Below, piece after piece: positions 8,672 to 18,054 of a DNA stretch of 64,000 nt. The translations under genes and the position numbers were made by a program. Source of the DNA: Pseudobdellovibrionaceae bacterium. GTDB lineage: Bacteria > Bdellovibrionota > Bdellovibrionia > Bdellovibrionales > Bdellovibrionaceae. Position 1 is the stretch's first letter, and the number at the start of each line of letters is the position of its first letter. Where the stretch lies: positions 62,001 through 126,000 of the forward strand of contig JAOASS010000006.1 in assembly GCA_030158485.1 (NCBI GenBank), written 5' to 3'. The notes below the pieces were generated by a model. It made no database searches and had not been told where the DNA came from. It worked only from the letters and a program-made list of their open reading frames with translations.

Positions 8672-9739
8672 TTGATTGAAAAAGAACTGACTTCGCGATT
8701 CAAAACTTTACCACCTTCAACCGACTTAGGTTTTGGGAAACATTTTTCAGACCACTGGTTCTATAGCAAGTACTCGACGGCTCAAGGCTGGTTTGAATCT
8801 AAAATTATTCCTTATGGTCCAATGATGATTGATCCAGCGGCCTCAGTTCTTCATTATGGCCAAGCTCTTTTTGAAGGGATGAAAGCTTTTAGGCAACCAG
8901 ACGGAAGCATTTCTATTTTTCGTCCCCATTTTAACTGGCAAAGGATGGCGGAAGGCGCTTCTCGTCTTTGTTTAGAGCCTCCACCAGAAGAGCTTTTTAT
9001 GAAGGGACTTAAAGAACTTCTAACAGTCGATTCTAGGTGGGTTCCAAGTGAAGAAAATTGTGCTCTCTATGTTCGTCCTACTTTGATTGGGACTGAAGGT
9101 TTTCTGGGGGTTCGTCCTTCACAAGAAATGTTATTTTATATTTTATTATCACCTGTGGGATCTTATTACGCTAAAGGCGGATCAAAGCCTGTCCGCATTT
9201 GGGTTGAAGATAAAGCAATTCGCGCGGCTCCAGGGGGATTAGGCGCAACCAAAGCCGGTGCTAATTATGCGGCCAGTTTAAAGTCAGCTTTGGAAGCCAA
9301 GCAAAAAGGTTTTGATCAAGTTCTTTGGCTTGATTCAAAATATGAAGGTATTGAAGAAGTTGGAACAATGAACGTCTTCTTTATTTTTAAAAATGAAATC
9401 GTAACTCCTGAATTAAATGGAAGCATTTTGGCTGGCGGAGTTCGGGACTCTGTTATTCAATTATTGAAGTCCCAAGGGCGAAAAATAATAGAACGTCAAA
9501 TCACGATTTCTGAGCTTGTGGAAAGACACGATCAAGGTGATCTTCTGGAAGCTTTTGGTACCGGAACTGCGGCTGTCATCACAGCAATCGGTGAGTTTCA
9601 ATATAAAGGTCAAAGTATTCTGATCAATCAAAATCAAGTAGGTCCTTTGAGCCAAGAGCTTTTGAAAACAATTTCAGGAATTCAACGCGGTTTAAGCCCC
9701 GATCTTTTTAGTTGGATGAAACCAGTTCAAGATCTTTAA
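8672..9739 (+). CDS. ilvE: Branched-chain amino-acid aminotransferase
   Basis: A fold-type IV PLP enzyme that transfers amino groups between glutamate and the branched-chain 2-oxo acids. The 355 residues carry the hallmarks of the longer eukaryote/Bacillus-type BCAT. These are a GGLGATKAGANYA segment containing the PLP lysine, EEVGTMNVFF after it, and the LAGGVRDS block. The start is uncertain: TTG at 8672 (MIEKELTSRF) is the best upstream option, with a weak GGGCCC site and no suitable ATG nearby. Its stop overlaps the stop of the convergent downstream gene by 4 bases. Confidence 0.95.
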   Translation: MIEKELTSRFKTLPPSTDLGFGKHFSDHWFYSKYSTAQGWFESKIIPYGPMMIDPAASVLHYGQALFEGMKAFRQPDGSISIFRPHFNWQRMAEGASRLCLEPPPEELFMKGLKELLTVDSRWVPSEENCALYVRPTLIGTEGFLGVRPSQEMLFYILLSPVGSYYAKGGSKPVRIWVEDKAIRAAPGGLGATKAGANYAASLKSALEAKQKGFDQVLWLDSKYEGIEEVGTMNVFFIFKNEIVTPELNGSILAGGVRDSVIQLLKSQGRKIIERQITISELVERHDQGDLLEAFGTGTAAVITAIGEFQYKGQSILINQNQVGPLSQELLKTISGIQRGLSPDLFSWMKPVQDL

Positions 9740-10173
9740 ATTGGTTTTTTAAAAGCTTTGTTCACAAGTTCTTCAGAAAGTTTTTTCATTTCTGCTTCAG
9801 TTGGGTAAAGTTCGCGAATTTTTTGTAATTCATTGTAATCAAGCCAGATGCCTGCACTGACTGGGCAAGTGTCGACTATTAAAGCTCCGTTAGCGCCTTT
9901 TGGGCCGTAGGGGTGCTGTTGCATAATAGCTTCTGGATTTTTAGGACTTCGACGACTTTTTAAAATTTCTGGAGCTTTTGGGTTTTTGGGTAATAATGCT
10001 AAAAGACTTATAAGAGGCTCGTGAGCTTCATCAAATTTTTTGAGCTCAAATCGATCAAACCAAATGCCACCCGACAACGGACAAACATCAATTTCGATTC
10101 CATTCACTGATTGAGATTGAAGAAAAATATTTTTCTCAATCGGGTAGGCTGGGCTTCTCAATTTTTGGCTCAT
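9736..10173 (-). CDS. Two-repeat zf-TFIIB-like protein lacking most zinc ligands
   Basis: This 145-residue cytoplasmic protein contains two copies of a motif resembling the small TFIIB-type zinc finger family (CPxC...CPxCgGiWxDxxEL). The second halves read VCPLSGGIWFDRFEL and TCPVSAGIWLDYNEL, so the GIW-D-EL core is intact. In both copies the expected CPxC knuckle is replaced by SP-x-x-P, and the second knuckle keeps only its first Cys. The protein has only two cysteines, so zinc binding in the usual way is impossible for either repeat. Function unknown. Convergent with ilvE. The family link is by motif only. Confidence 0.7.
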   Translation of the reverse strand: MSQKLRSPAYPIEKNIFLQSQSVNGIEIDVCPLSGGIWFDRFELKKFDEAHEPLISLLALLPKNPKAPEILKSRRSPKNPEAIMQQHPYGPKGANGALIVDTCPVSAGIWLDYNELQKIRELYPTEAEMKKLSEELVNKAFKKPI

Positions 10174-10247
10174 GTCAGGCTCGTTAGTGAGGGGTTAGAT
10201 GAAATAAAAAATATAAAAAGTGTTTTCATACTTCAATTGCAGCTGCT

Positions 10248-10736
10248 ATGAGTAAAAAGGTCAAGTTTCCAATATCACATTTGAGGTCTAGGATGAAAGC
10301 TGAATTGTCATGGAACGAAAAAATGAATTTTCTTGTTCAGGTTGCGGGATTTGAAGTCCAGATGGATGCTCCGCCACCTTTCGGAGAAGCTAAACATCCA
10401 AGTCCTAAGCAACTTTTACTTTCAAGCATGGCCGGCTGTACCGCTATGGATGTAATTTCACTTCTTAAAAAATATAAGCAAGCTTTGACTTCATTTAAAA
10501 TGGAAGTTGAGGCGGAAGCTGTAACGACTCAGCCTCAAATTTTTACTCATACGGTTATGAATTATTTTGTTGAAGGTGAAGTGGAGTCTGCAAAGCTGAT
10601 AGAAGCTATTCACTTATCGCTTTCGAAATTTTGTTCTGTGAATGCGATGGTCTCACGAGTTGTTGAAATTCGATGGCAAGCTTATCTTAACGGAATCATA
10701 GCCGGTCAGGGAAAAGCGGAGTTTAATTTAGAATGA
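10248..10736 (+). CDS. OsmC/Ohr-family protein
   Basis: 162 residues of OsmC-like fold, a family that reduces organic hydroperoxides through a pair of reactive cysteines. The two expected Cys positions are present: one in MAGCTAMDVISLL at the start of the long central helix, near residue 63, and one in KFCSVNAMVSR, near residue 126. The preceding SPKQLLLSS segment is also typical. It is closer to the general OsmC branch (YhfA-like) than to Ohr, so peroxidase activity is likely but its substrate is not known. It overlaps the next gene by 4 bases (ATGA). Confidence 0.88.
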   Translation: MSKKVKFPISHLRSRMKAELSWNEKMNFLVQVAGFEVQMDAPPPFGEAKHPSPKQLLLSSMAGCTAMDVISLLKKYKQALTSFKMEVEAEAVTTQPQIFTHTVMNYFVEGEVESAKLIEAIHLSLSKFCSVNAMVSRVVEIRWQAYLNGIIAGQGKAEFNLE

Positions 10737-11200
10737 ACCAGAATTGGGTTTTATTGGTCAAAGTTCCAGATCTTATTATCCGTGGGGCACTCATTCATAA
10801 GCTGGGTGAGCATAGCATTGAAGCTTATGCCCCTGATCGTGATGCTATTATCAATTTGAGCTCTTCCCCAAATCTTTCATTAGAAGGTTACTCTGCATTG
10901 TTTGATGGTTATTCTGTTTATGTGCCGCGATTAAAAATTGAAGAATCAAAACAAATTTTAATAGAAATTGAACGTCAGCGTGATTCACTTCATGAAAATG
11001 AAGTAGATCACACCAAAAAATTCTATTTTGCATCAGTGATGAGCTTTTTTGTTCCAGGTGTTTTGCACTTGGCAGCTGGGTATCATATTTTCCAAGCGAT
11101 TCAAAAAAAACAAAAGTTCAAGCCAACAAAAACAATATTTTCATTTCTTGTTTTAGCCTGTTCAGCGGTAGTTCTCTGGACTGCAATCAGCCACATTTGA
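10733..11200 (+). CDS. DUF2007-like protein with two C-terminal membrane segments
   Basis: A 155-residue protein. The N-terminal 75 residues resemble the small DUF2007 'putative signal-transducing' fold (VLLVKVPDLIIRGALIHKLGEHSIEAY... then YSVYVPRLKIEESKQIL). They are followed by a charged linker and two hydrophobic stretches at about 98-124 and 133-155. It is therefore probably membrane-anchored with the small domain in the cytoplasm. It is translationally coupled to the OsmC-like gene, which hints at a shared stress role. The domain assignment is tentative and no function can be claimed. Confidence 0.6.
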   Translation: MNQNWVLLVKVPDLIIRGALIHKLGEHSIEAYAPDRDAIINLSSSPNLSLEGYSALFDGYSVYVPRLKIEESKQILIEIERQRDSLHENEVDHTKKFYFASVMSFFVPGVLHLAAGYHIFQAIQKKQKFKPTKTIFSFLVLACSAVVLWTAISHI

Positions 11201-11254
11201 CGCGTCGTCACGCCTAATGTACCTGTCACATTTTGTTGTTAGAGTCTGTGCCCT

Positions 11255-12787
11255 ATGGAAATTAATGGATTAGATTTGACGATTGATGATGTGTTTCAAG
11301 TAGCTCATTTTCCTGATGTAAAAGTTGAGTTGGGGTTACAAGCACAGCAGAAAATGAAAGCATCGCGGGACTATATTGAAAAGCGCATTCATGCGGGCGA
11401 AGTGATGTACGGTGTTAACACGGGCTTTGGATCATTTAGTTCGGTTCGTATTTCTGATTCTGAAATTGAACAACTGCAAAAAAATCTGATTCGGTCCCAT
11501 TCTGTTGGAATTGGGACACCTTTTACGATTGAACAAACTCGGGCTATGATGTTACTCCGGGCTAATGCTTTAGCACGTGGTCACAGTGGAATTAGAGTTC
11601 ACGTTGTCGATAAAATTTTAGAATTTTTAAATGCCGGATTGATTCCTGTTATTCCGTGTCAAGGAAGCGTAGGCGCCAGCGGAGATCTTGCTCCGCTTTC
11701 CCATTTAGCTTTAGCTCTCATTGGTGAAGGTGAAGCTTGGGCAGAAGATGGAACGATTCAAACTGTTTCAAAATTAATTCAAAATAAAAATATCAAACCT
11801 TTAGAATTGAAAGCCAAAGAAGGTTTAAGTTTAATCAATGGTTGCCAGGTCATGACAGCTATTGGCTTACTTGAGCTTGAAAAGGGTCGCAGGCTGATTA
11901 AACTTGCAGATATTGCAGGTGCCATGTCATTGGAAGCTATGCGTGGATCACGAAGTGCTTTTGATCCTCTCATAGCACCTACAAGGCCTCACTTGGGTGA
12001 ATCCAAAACAGCTTCAAATTTAAGAAAAATTTTAGGCGAAAAATCAGAGATTTCTCAAAGTCATTTGGCTTGTTCAAAAGTCCAAGATGCCTATAGCTTA
12101 CGTTGCATGCCTGCGGTTCATGGTGCAGTCAAAGATACTTGGAATTACATTTATCAAGTTTTACAAACAGAAGCTAATTCAAGCACTGATAATCCGCTTG
12201 TTTTCGCTGCAGAAAATAAAATATTATCTTGTGGAAATTTTCATGGAATGCCCGTTGCTTTCGCTATGGATTTTGCGGGAATTGTTTTTACATCTTTAGG
12301 TAGTATTAGTGAATGTCGAGTCGCAAAATTAATTAATCCTGCCATGAGCGACTTACCTGCGTTTTTAACCAATCAAGGGGGCTTAAATTCAGGTCATATG
12401 ATTGTGCAAGTGGCGGCCGCTTCATTAGTAAGCGAAAATAAAGTTTTAGCTCATCCGGCAAGTGTGGATTCAATTCCTACTTCTGCGGAAAAAGAAGACC
12501 ACGTCAGTATGGGGACAATTGCAGCTCGAAAATTCTCTCAAATTTTAGAAAATACAACGAATGTGATTTCGCTTGAATTACTTTCTGCGACTCAAGGCCT
12601 TGATCTTTTGCGACCACTTAAGCCAGCAGCCGGAGTTCAAAAAGCTTATGAAGTTATTCGTTCGCAAGTTCAGTTTGCTGAAAATGACCGTGTATTTTCT
12701 CATGATCAAAGAAAAATCCGTGAATTAATTCGAAACCATCAGCTTTTGACAGAAGTCGAAAATGAAATTGGAGGACTGCTTATATGA
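11255..12787 (+). CDS. hutH: Histidine ammonia-lyase (histidase)
   Basis: Deaminates histidine to urocanate, the first step of histidine catabolism. The 510-residue length is normal. The Ala-Ser-Gly triad that cyclises into the MIO electrophile is seen in [14 protein letters not shown] near residues 141-153. The N-terminal YGVNTGFG loop and the central SSTDNPL and GGLNSGHM blocks are also present. The ATG at 11255 gives an N-terminus matching the family, although its ribosome site is weak. It overlaps hutU by 4 bases (ATGA), so the two enzymes are made together. Confidence 0.98.
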   Translation: MEINGLDLTIDDVFQVAHFPDVKVELGLQAQQKMKASRDYIEKRIHAGEVMYGVNTGFGSFSSVRISDSEIEQLQKNLIRSHSVGIGTPFTIEQTRAMMLLRANALARGHSGIRVHVVDKILEFLNAGLIPVIPCQGSVGASGDLAPLSHLALALIGEGEAWAEDGTIQTVSKLIQNKNIKPLELKAKEGLSLINGCQVMTAIGLLELEKGRRLIKLADIAGAMSLEAMRGSRSAFDPLIAPTRPHLGESKTASNLRKILGEKSEISQSHLACSKVQDAYSLRCMPAVHGAVKDTWNYIYQVLQTEANSSTDNPLVFAAENKILSCGNFHGMPVAFAMDFAGIVFTSLGSISECRVAKLINPAMSDLPAFLTNQGGLNSGHMIVQVAAASLVSENKVLAHPASVDSIPTSAEKEDHVSMGTIAARKFSQILENTTNVISLELLSATQGLDLLRPLKPAAGVQKAYEVIRSQVQFAENDRVFSHDQRKIRELIRNHQLLTEVENEIGGLLI

Positions 12788-14430
12788 GAACTATTAAAGC
12801 GCCAATAGGAACAAAACTTCATTGTAAGGGTTGGTTGCAAGAAGCCGCTTACCGTATGATTCAAAATAATTTAGATCCTGCAGTTGCTGAACATCCAGAC
12901 CAACTCATAGTTTATGGAGGAATTGGAAAAGCGGCTCGCAATTGGGAAAGTTTTGATAAAATACTAAAAGCTCTTGAAACATTAGAAAATAACGAAACAC
13001 TTTTAGTTCAGTCTGGAAAACCAATTGGTATACTTCGCACTCATGAAGATGCGCCACGAGTATTAATTGCTAATTCAAATCTTGTCCCAAAGTGGGCGAC
13101 TTGGGATCATTTTCATGAACTGGATAAAAAAGGTTTGATGATGTACGGTCAAATGACAGCCGGTTCCTGGATTTATATCGGGACTCAAGGTATTGTTCAG
13201 GGAACATACGAAACTTTTGTTGAAGCAGGTCGTCAGCATTTCAACGGAGACTTGGGCGGCCGTGTAATTTTAACTGCAGGCTTAGGTGGAATGGGTGGAG
13301 CCCAGCCATTAGCCGGAGTTTTTGCGGGCGCTGTGGTTTTAGCTGTGGAAGTTGATCAAGCTTCTATCGAAAAACGCTTGAAGACAAAATACGTCGATGA
13401 AGTCGCGGATAGTTTAGATGATGCAATCAAGCGCGTTCGTCATTACCAAGAAACGAAGCAAGCAAAATCAATTGCATTACTTGGTAATATGGCGACGCTC
13501 ATTCACGAAATGCTTCAGAAAAATTTTATTCCTGATATTTTAACTGACCAAACTTCTGCCCATGATCCACTGATTGGCTATATTCCAGAAGGTTATTCAG
13601 TCAGCCAGGCTGAAGTTTTTAGAAAAGAAAATGAAAAACTTTATCTTGAAAAAACGTTTGATAGTATGGCAAAGCATGTGCGCGGAATGCTTGAAATGAA
13701 AAAACGTGGAGCCATCACTTTTGACTACGGAAATAATCTTCGAGCCCAAGCTTTTGAGCACGGAGTGCAAAACGCTTTTGATTTTCCAGGTTTTGTTCCC
13801 ACGTATATTCGTCCTCTTTTTTGTCGTGGTAGTGGCCCTTTTCGATGGGTGGCCCTCAGCGGAGATCCTCAAGATATTCAAGTTACTGACGATGCCTTAC
13901 GCCAATTATTTCCTCATAAAAAAGCACTTCTTAAATGGCTTGATATGGCAGAAGAACGTATTGCTTTTCAGGGATTGCCGGCTCGGATCTGTTGGCTTGA
14001 ATACGGTGAACGGGCTCAAGCTGGACTTTTGTTCAACGAACTTGTGCGAACAGGAAAAGTGAAAGCTCCGCTTGTGATTGGCCGAGATCATTTAGATTGC
14101 GGATCTGTGGCAAGTCCAAACCGGGAAACTGAAGCGATGAAAGATGGATCAGATGCGGTCAGTGATTGGCCACTCTTAAATGCACTTGTGAATACGGCTT
14201 GTGGCGCTACCTGGGTCAGTCTTCATCATGGAGGCGGCGTTGGAATGGGATACAGTCAGCATTCGGGTCAAGTTATTGTTGCAGATGGAACAGCGGCCGC
14301 TGCAAAAAGACTCGATAGAGTTTTAAATGCTGATCCTGCTATGGGAGTTTTTCGTCATGTTGATGCTGGCTACGAAGATGCAAAAGAAATAGCACGAGAA
14401 CGGAACGTGAAAAGCCTTTGGTTGGAATAA
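12784..14430 (+). CDS. hutU: Urocanate hydratase (urocanase)
   Basis: Adds water to urocanate to give imidazolonepropionate using tightly bound NAD as an electrophile. The 548 residues carry the family's conserved blocks: [33 protein letters not shown], the [14 protein letters not shown] dinucleotide-binding loop, [15 protein letters not shown] with the active-site Cys near residue 349, and [16 protein letters not shown]. It follows hutH with an ATGA overlap. The next pathway gene, hutI, lies 11 kb away. No formiminoglutamate hydrolase gene lies in the window, so the last step must be encoded elsewhere. Confidence 0.98.
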   Translation: MRTIKAPIGTKLHCKGWLQEAAYRMIQNNLDPAVAEHPDQLIVYGGIGKAARNWESFDKILKALETLENNETLLVQSGKPIGILRTHEDAPRVLIANSNLVPKWATWDHFHELDKKGLMMYGQMTAGSWIYIGTQGIVQGTYETFVEAGRQHFNGDLGGRVILTAGLGGMGGAQPLAGVFAGAVVLAVEVDQASIEKRLKTKYVDEVADSLDDAIKRVRHYQETKQAKSIALLGNMATLIHEMLQKNFIPDILTDQTSAHDPLIGYIPEGYSVSQAEVFRKENEKLYLEKTFDSMAKHVRGMLEMKKRGAITFDYGNNLRAQAFEHGVQNAFDFPGFVPTYIRPLFCRGSGPFRWVALSGDPQDIQVTDDALRQLFPHKKALLKWLDMAEERIAFQGLPARICWLEYGERAQAGLLFNELVRTGKVKAPLVIGRDHLDCGSVASPNRETEAMKDGSDAVSDWPLLNALVNTACGATWVSLHHGGGVGMGYSQHSGQVIVADGTAAAAKRLDRVLNADPAMGVFRHVDAGYEDAKEIARERNVKSLWLE

Positions 14431-14480
14431 TGAATATCAAGAAATGGACTACTTACGGCTTAATTCTAGATTATTATTTC

Positions 14481-14825
14481 TCAATTTTTTTTCTGTGATC
14501 GACAATTGAGATAAGCACCCGAAGAGTAAATCGCTAATTGAGTGGTATCGGGTACTTTCATTACAATGGGAGAAGAAACAATCTTTCGATCGTGAAAAAT
14601 AGAAATCAACAATCGATTTAGATCAAACTGATTCAGCTCGACAGATATTCCATAGTCTAAATCAACAGATATTTTTGGTTTTGTGGGTTCGACGTAGGCA
14701 AATCGATAAAGTGTCATAGAGTCGTTCGCTATTGTACAGGAAAATGCGAAGCTAGTTTCGTTGGATTTTGCGAAGCCCAGTGACGCTAAGAAGAAACTCA
14801 GTGCTGTTGTTTTTAAATGTTTCAT
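14481..14825 (-). CDS. Small exported protein of unknown function
   Basis: 114 residues starting with a signal-peptide-like segment (MKHLKTTALSFFLASLGFA, cleavage probably near FAKS). The mature part is short and beta-prone, with one Cys near its start (FSCTIAND) and one near the end (YLNCRSQ), which could form a disulfide in the periplasm. No family is recognised. A similarly built protein is encoded at 61261-61632. Convergent with hutU; 96 bases separate its start from the stop of the gene behind it. Confidence 0.6.
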   Translation of the reverse strand: MKHLKTTALSFFLASLGFAKSNETSFAFSCTIANDSMTLYRFAYVEPTKPKISVDLDYGISVELNQFDLNRLLISIFHDRKIVSSPIVMKVPDTTQLAIYSSGAYLNCRSQKKN

Positions 14826-14921
14826 GACTTAAACTATTGCTAAGATTGTACCAATGGGGGCTGGCTTTAATCACACTTCAAGGTCGTTGAACTGTATAAA
14901 AGTTTGGCGTTATGGAATTTT

Positions 14922-15602
14922 TTATAAACATTGGCAGGAATCTTCAAGGCAGGAAAGCGTTTTTGTGGGTCCAAATATTTGAAATTCTCGGATCACGTCA
15001 TTTTCGAAAGTCACAATAAAAGTCGAGCCATTTCCAAGTAGCCAACGTTCTTTTGACTGATGAAGAAAGATTTGGCCTTCTGCTTTTAAATTATTGATAA
15101 GTTGATCAGCGTTCAGGCTCCGTTGTTCAGAACTAAGGCTAATCGGGATCGGAAGACCTTCCTGATCAAGAGAAAAGTATCGAATTTGTTTTTTATCGGG
15201 ACCTTCAGATGTGATATGAATTCGACGTTCTTCGCCACCAATATTTCTAATATGAAAATTTTCAATATCTGTATTTTTGCTTTTTACTCCGTAAGTTTTT
15301 TCTAAATCCTTTGCTAAATTTTCAGCACTTGTCCAATTTCCCCCTAAACACTCTTCCGCTGCACTTTTAAAGTCGATCAGCTTCTGTGTGGGTCTTGGGA
15401 TTAGCGGTGATTGAGCGGCAGGGGACGGCAAGGAATTTTCAATCTGAGGTTGTCCTTCTAGTGCTTCTAAAACTTCTTGATTCACATTTTTTAAGTAGGC
15501 TTCTTTTTTAATCGGAAAAAGATAATGTAAAAAAAATTGATCAATCATTAAAACTATAAAAATTGAAGCAATGATGGCAAATACTTTTTGTTTTAAACTC
15601 AT
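14922..15602 (-). CDS. Membrane-anchored protein of unknown function
   Basis: 226 residues with a single N-terminal membrane segment at about 7-30 and a Pro-rich linker (SLPSPAAQSPLIPRP) around 60-75. A C-terminal periplasmic domain contains Cys at about 89 in an AAEECLGGNW stretch and three near the end (LSCLEDSCQCL). The AAEECLGGNW start followed by the conserved-looking tail suggests a compact disulfide-bonded domain. No known family is recognised. The start ATG at 15602 is the only one that keeps the membrane segment. Confidence 0.6.
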   Translation of the reverse strand: MSLKQKVFAIIASIFIVLMIDQFFLHYLFPIKKEAYLKNVNQEVLEALEGQPQIENSLPSPAAQSPLIPRPTQKLIDFKSAAEECLGGNWTSAENLAKDLEKTYGVKSKNTDIENFHIRNIGGEERRIHITSEGPDKKQIRYFSLDQEGLPIPISLSSEQRSLNADQLINNLKAEGQIFLHQSKERWLLGNGSTFIVTFENDVIREFQIFGPTKTLSCLEDSCQCL

Positions 15603-15879
15603 CTCTATCCTGGTTTATATGCAAAAGTCTGAAGACGCCTTATTAAATTCTAATTTGTGGCGCCATCTTGTTATAAATTCTAAGCTGAACAAGGACGATT
15701 CGTCCACATATTGTGCAGCCCTTTTGACCAGAGAGACTAGACTTTACTCGAGAGGGCTTAATTAATGCAGGTTCTTTGTCTGGTAATTTACAATTAAAAT
15801 AAATACAGAAAGAAATGAAATGACCAGTTGTTAGTTATCAACTTGAGAGACTCTTCGTTTTGACCGACCTGTTTATCAG
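15603..15879. other. Divergent intergenic region
   Basis: 277 bases between the divergent genes at 15602 and 15880. I see no ORF, tRNA-like fold or convincing terminator, only AT-rich sequence that presumably carries both promoters. No promoter hexamers strong enough to call were found. Confidence 0.5.
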
Positions 15880-17379
15880 ATGAAGTTTAAAATTTTGTTT
15901 CTGATTTCAGTTCTTTCGGTCGTTTTGATCGCAATTCTATTGTCACAGGAATCTCGATTTAAATCAGGCTTATCTGATGTTCGAAAACCTTCTGGATTTT
16001 TTGATTTTATTTTTAAAAAAAATGAGATCGAAAATATTACTTTAATGAAATGTGCAAACTGTAAAAATCCCTATTCTGAACCAGGAACAGTTCAGCTTGA
16101 AAGTAAAACATCTTGTTCTTCTGATCGATTATATTATCAAAATAACTTTGAAAAAATATCAGACGTATTCAAGTTAAAAAGAAATAATTTTGTCGAAGCT
16201 CATTTCGCAGATGCTTGTGTTGTCCATATCATGAGAAGCGCGGGTGCTTATGACTCACCGAGCTCTTCCATCACTCAATGTGAAAGTGAAGATTCGGCGC
16301 CAATTAAAGTTCTTTCCAAAAAAGCTGAATGTGAAGACTCATCAAAAAATCAGTCAAATGAATGCAAAAAAGTAAAGGGCCATAAGCTAGCTTGTGTCAC
16401 TTCAGAATACGCATATTCGACTTATAACGCATTCGTCGATGTGATGGATTGTTTGGCTATTCCGCAAAGAGAACTCTTGCCTAAAATTTGGAATGAAAGT
16501 CAATTTCATGTGAACATATATGGAAAAGGTGATGATGCAGGAATCGGGCAGTTAACCGGTGATGCAATTCAAGAAGTCACAAAACCAAAATACGCCGATC
16601 GTGATTTGCTTGAAATTGAGTATTACAAAAAAGAAATGGAAAAAGCAGATAAGCCATCTTGTAATCGAATTCTAGCAGAAAAATCTGCTTGGAAAATCGT
16701 AGGCTCCAGTCCTTCTGTTCGATGTGGTCTTTTGACTCCTGAATCAAATCCTTTAAGAAATATTTTATACACGGGAATTTTTTATCGAGTCATTACCAGT
16801 CGTATAACAGGAATTTATTATAGGGCAGGTAAGGAATTTATTCGAACACCTGGCGGATATATTGAACGAAGAGAAAGTGAAAACACACCTCTGATGGGAA
16901 GCATAAATGAACTTCATATTATTGAAAAAATGCAGACTGCGGGTATTGAAAACCCCAATATGGATTACTTAAAACAAGTTTTAGTCAGCTTAGCTTTTAA
17001 TGCAGGTTCTAGTCAGGCGATGAAACTTTTTGATAATTTTTTAAAATCAAAAATAGCACATAACCTCACAATCAAAGAAGAAGATTTAGATTTCATCAAT
17101 GCAAATAGCTTAAGAGATATGGCATTGCTCACGGCTCCAGATGGCGAAACCGAAGAAAGTAAAGTGGCTCGACTGGCACAGTTGGAAGAAGTTAGAAATG
17201 TTGCTTATGAAAGAAATCTTCCTCAGTTTTTACGACTTATGCAAAGTGGTGGTGCCCCAGGCTATGTCAGTAAAATTGCTTATCGAACAACAATGCTTAA
17301 TCGCGAAATAGGAGACGGAATATGTACCCAGCCATCTTTCTTGCAGCACTCATTAGTTCAAGCGTCAGCGCAAGAGTGA
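15880..17379 (+). CDS. Exported SLT-like (lysozyme-fold) protein
   Basis: 499 residues with an N-terminal hydrophobic anchor or signal at about 3-23. The first 180 residues are Cys-rich and unrecognised. A lytic-transglycosylase-like core begins near residue 195: IWNESQFHVN gives a candidate catalytic Glu at 206, GIGQLTGDA corresponds to the family's GLMQ block, and SLAFNAGSS near 365 corresponds to the AYNAG motif. The core is expanded by inserts compared with standard SLT domains. It probably acts on murein in the periplasm. The 3' end overlaps the next secreted-protein gene by 58 bases. Confidence 0.72.
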   Translation: MKFKILFLISVLSVVLIAILLSQESRFKSGLSDVRKPSGFFDFIFKKNEIENITLMKCANCKNPYSEPGTVQLESKTSCSSDRLYYQNNFEKISDVFKLKRNNFVEAHFADACVVHIMRSAGAYDSPSSSITQCESEDSAPIKVLSKKAECEDSSKNQSNECKKVKGHKLACVTSEYAYSTYNAFVDVMDCLAIPQRELLPKIWNESQFHVNIYGKGDDAGIGQLTGDAIQEVTKPKYADRDLLEIEYYKKEMEKADKPSCNRILAEKSAWKIVGSSPSVRCGLLTPESNPLRNILYTGIFYRVITSRITGIYYRAGKEFIRTPGGYIERRESENTPLMGSINELHIIEKMQTAGIENPNMDYLKQVLVSLAFNAGSSQAMKLFDNFLKSKIAHNLTIKEEDLDFINANSLRDMALLTAPDGETEESKVARLAQLEEVRNVAYERNLPQFLRLMQSGGAPGYVSKIAYRTTMLNREIGDGICTQPSFLQHSLVQASAQE

Positions 17380-17786
17380 GTCTTAGTATCGGTCAGGAAT
17401 TTGCTCATGGCTCTGGATATCGATTTCAATTAGTTGAAGATTCTGAAATTAGAAAAGTAGTTCAAAGCGCTGTGTATTCAATTGATAAAATTGCAAGAGC
17501 GCCTTGGAAAGCAGAACAAAAACTGACGGCAATTCATCAGATTTATGAAAAAGTAAAAAATTACCGGGCCCGCTCTTGGTCGAGGTCGCCATCAACTGAA
17601 CTTAAATTAGATTTATTAATCGGGCCTTACGAAAGTTTTCCGATGGCTTCGAGTTTTCGTAAACAAAACTGTCAGAATTATTATAGCACTCTTAAAATTG
17701 ACTGGGAGCCCACTGCGATCGCTGAACCCAGTTTAAAAGGTGTTAAACGTGCATGGGATAACTTAAAAATAATCTGTCACTCCTAA
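17322..17786 (+). CDS. Small exported protein overlapping the SLT-like gene
   Basis: 154 residues with a short signal peptide (MYPAIFLAALISSSVSA, cleavage after ASA-like SVSA). The mature domain has two cysteines (KQNCQNYY and the C-terminal IICHS) and no recognised family. It starts at an ATG with GGAG six bases upstream, 58 bases inside the SLT-like gene, implying co-translation and a possible partner role such as an inhibitor or cofactor of that enzyme. Its stop lies only 4 bases from the left end of the insertion sequence. Confidence 0.65.
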   Translation: MYPAIFLAALISSSVSARVSLSIGQEFAHGSGYRFQLVEDSEIRKVVQSAVYSIDKIARAPWKAEQKLTAIHQIYEKVKNYRARSWSRSPSTELKLDLLIGPYESFPMASSFRKQNCQNYYSTLKIDWEPTAIAEPSLKGVKRAWDNLKIICHS

Positions 17787-17790
17787 AAAA

Positions 17791-17851
17791 TAGAAACTGC
17801 CCCACATGAGTGGGCCCGAAGTGTCCTATTCGGTCGTGTTGATAATTTTGC
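17791..17851 (+). repeat. Left terminal inverted repeat of the insertion sequence
   Basis: Starts TAGAAACTGCCCCACATG and ends GATAATTTTGC. It pairs with 19034-19094 with two mismatches, at repeat positions 19 and 23. Confidence 0.92.
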
Positions 17852-18054
17852 TCACAAGAGGTTTAATTTTTCTGCGTGGTTATTTTTTTTGCAATTTCTG
17901 AAAAAAATATTATTCAATAAAATCGGAATGCTGAAGGTACGACTCAGCGTGCGCTAGTCATGATTTATTCAATTCGATTAAGGATTAAATAATAGTCGAA
18001 TCATCTCGTTAAGCCAGAATCTAAAATTCTGACACAAAAGATCAAAACATCTGG

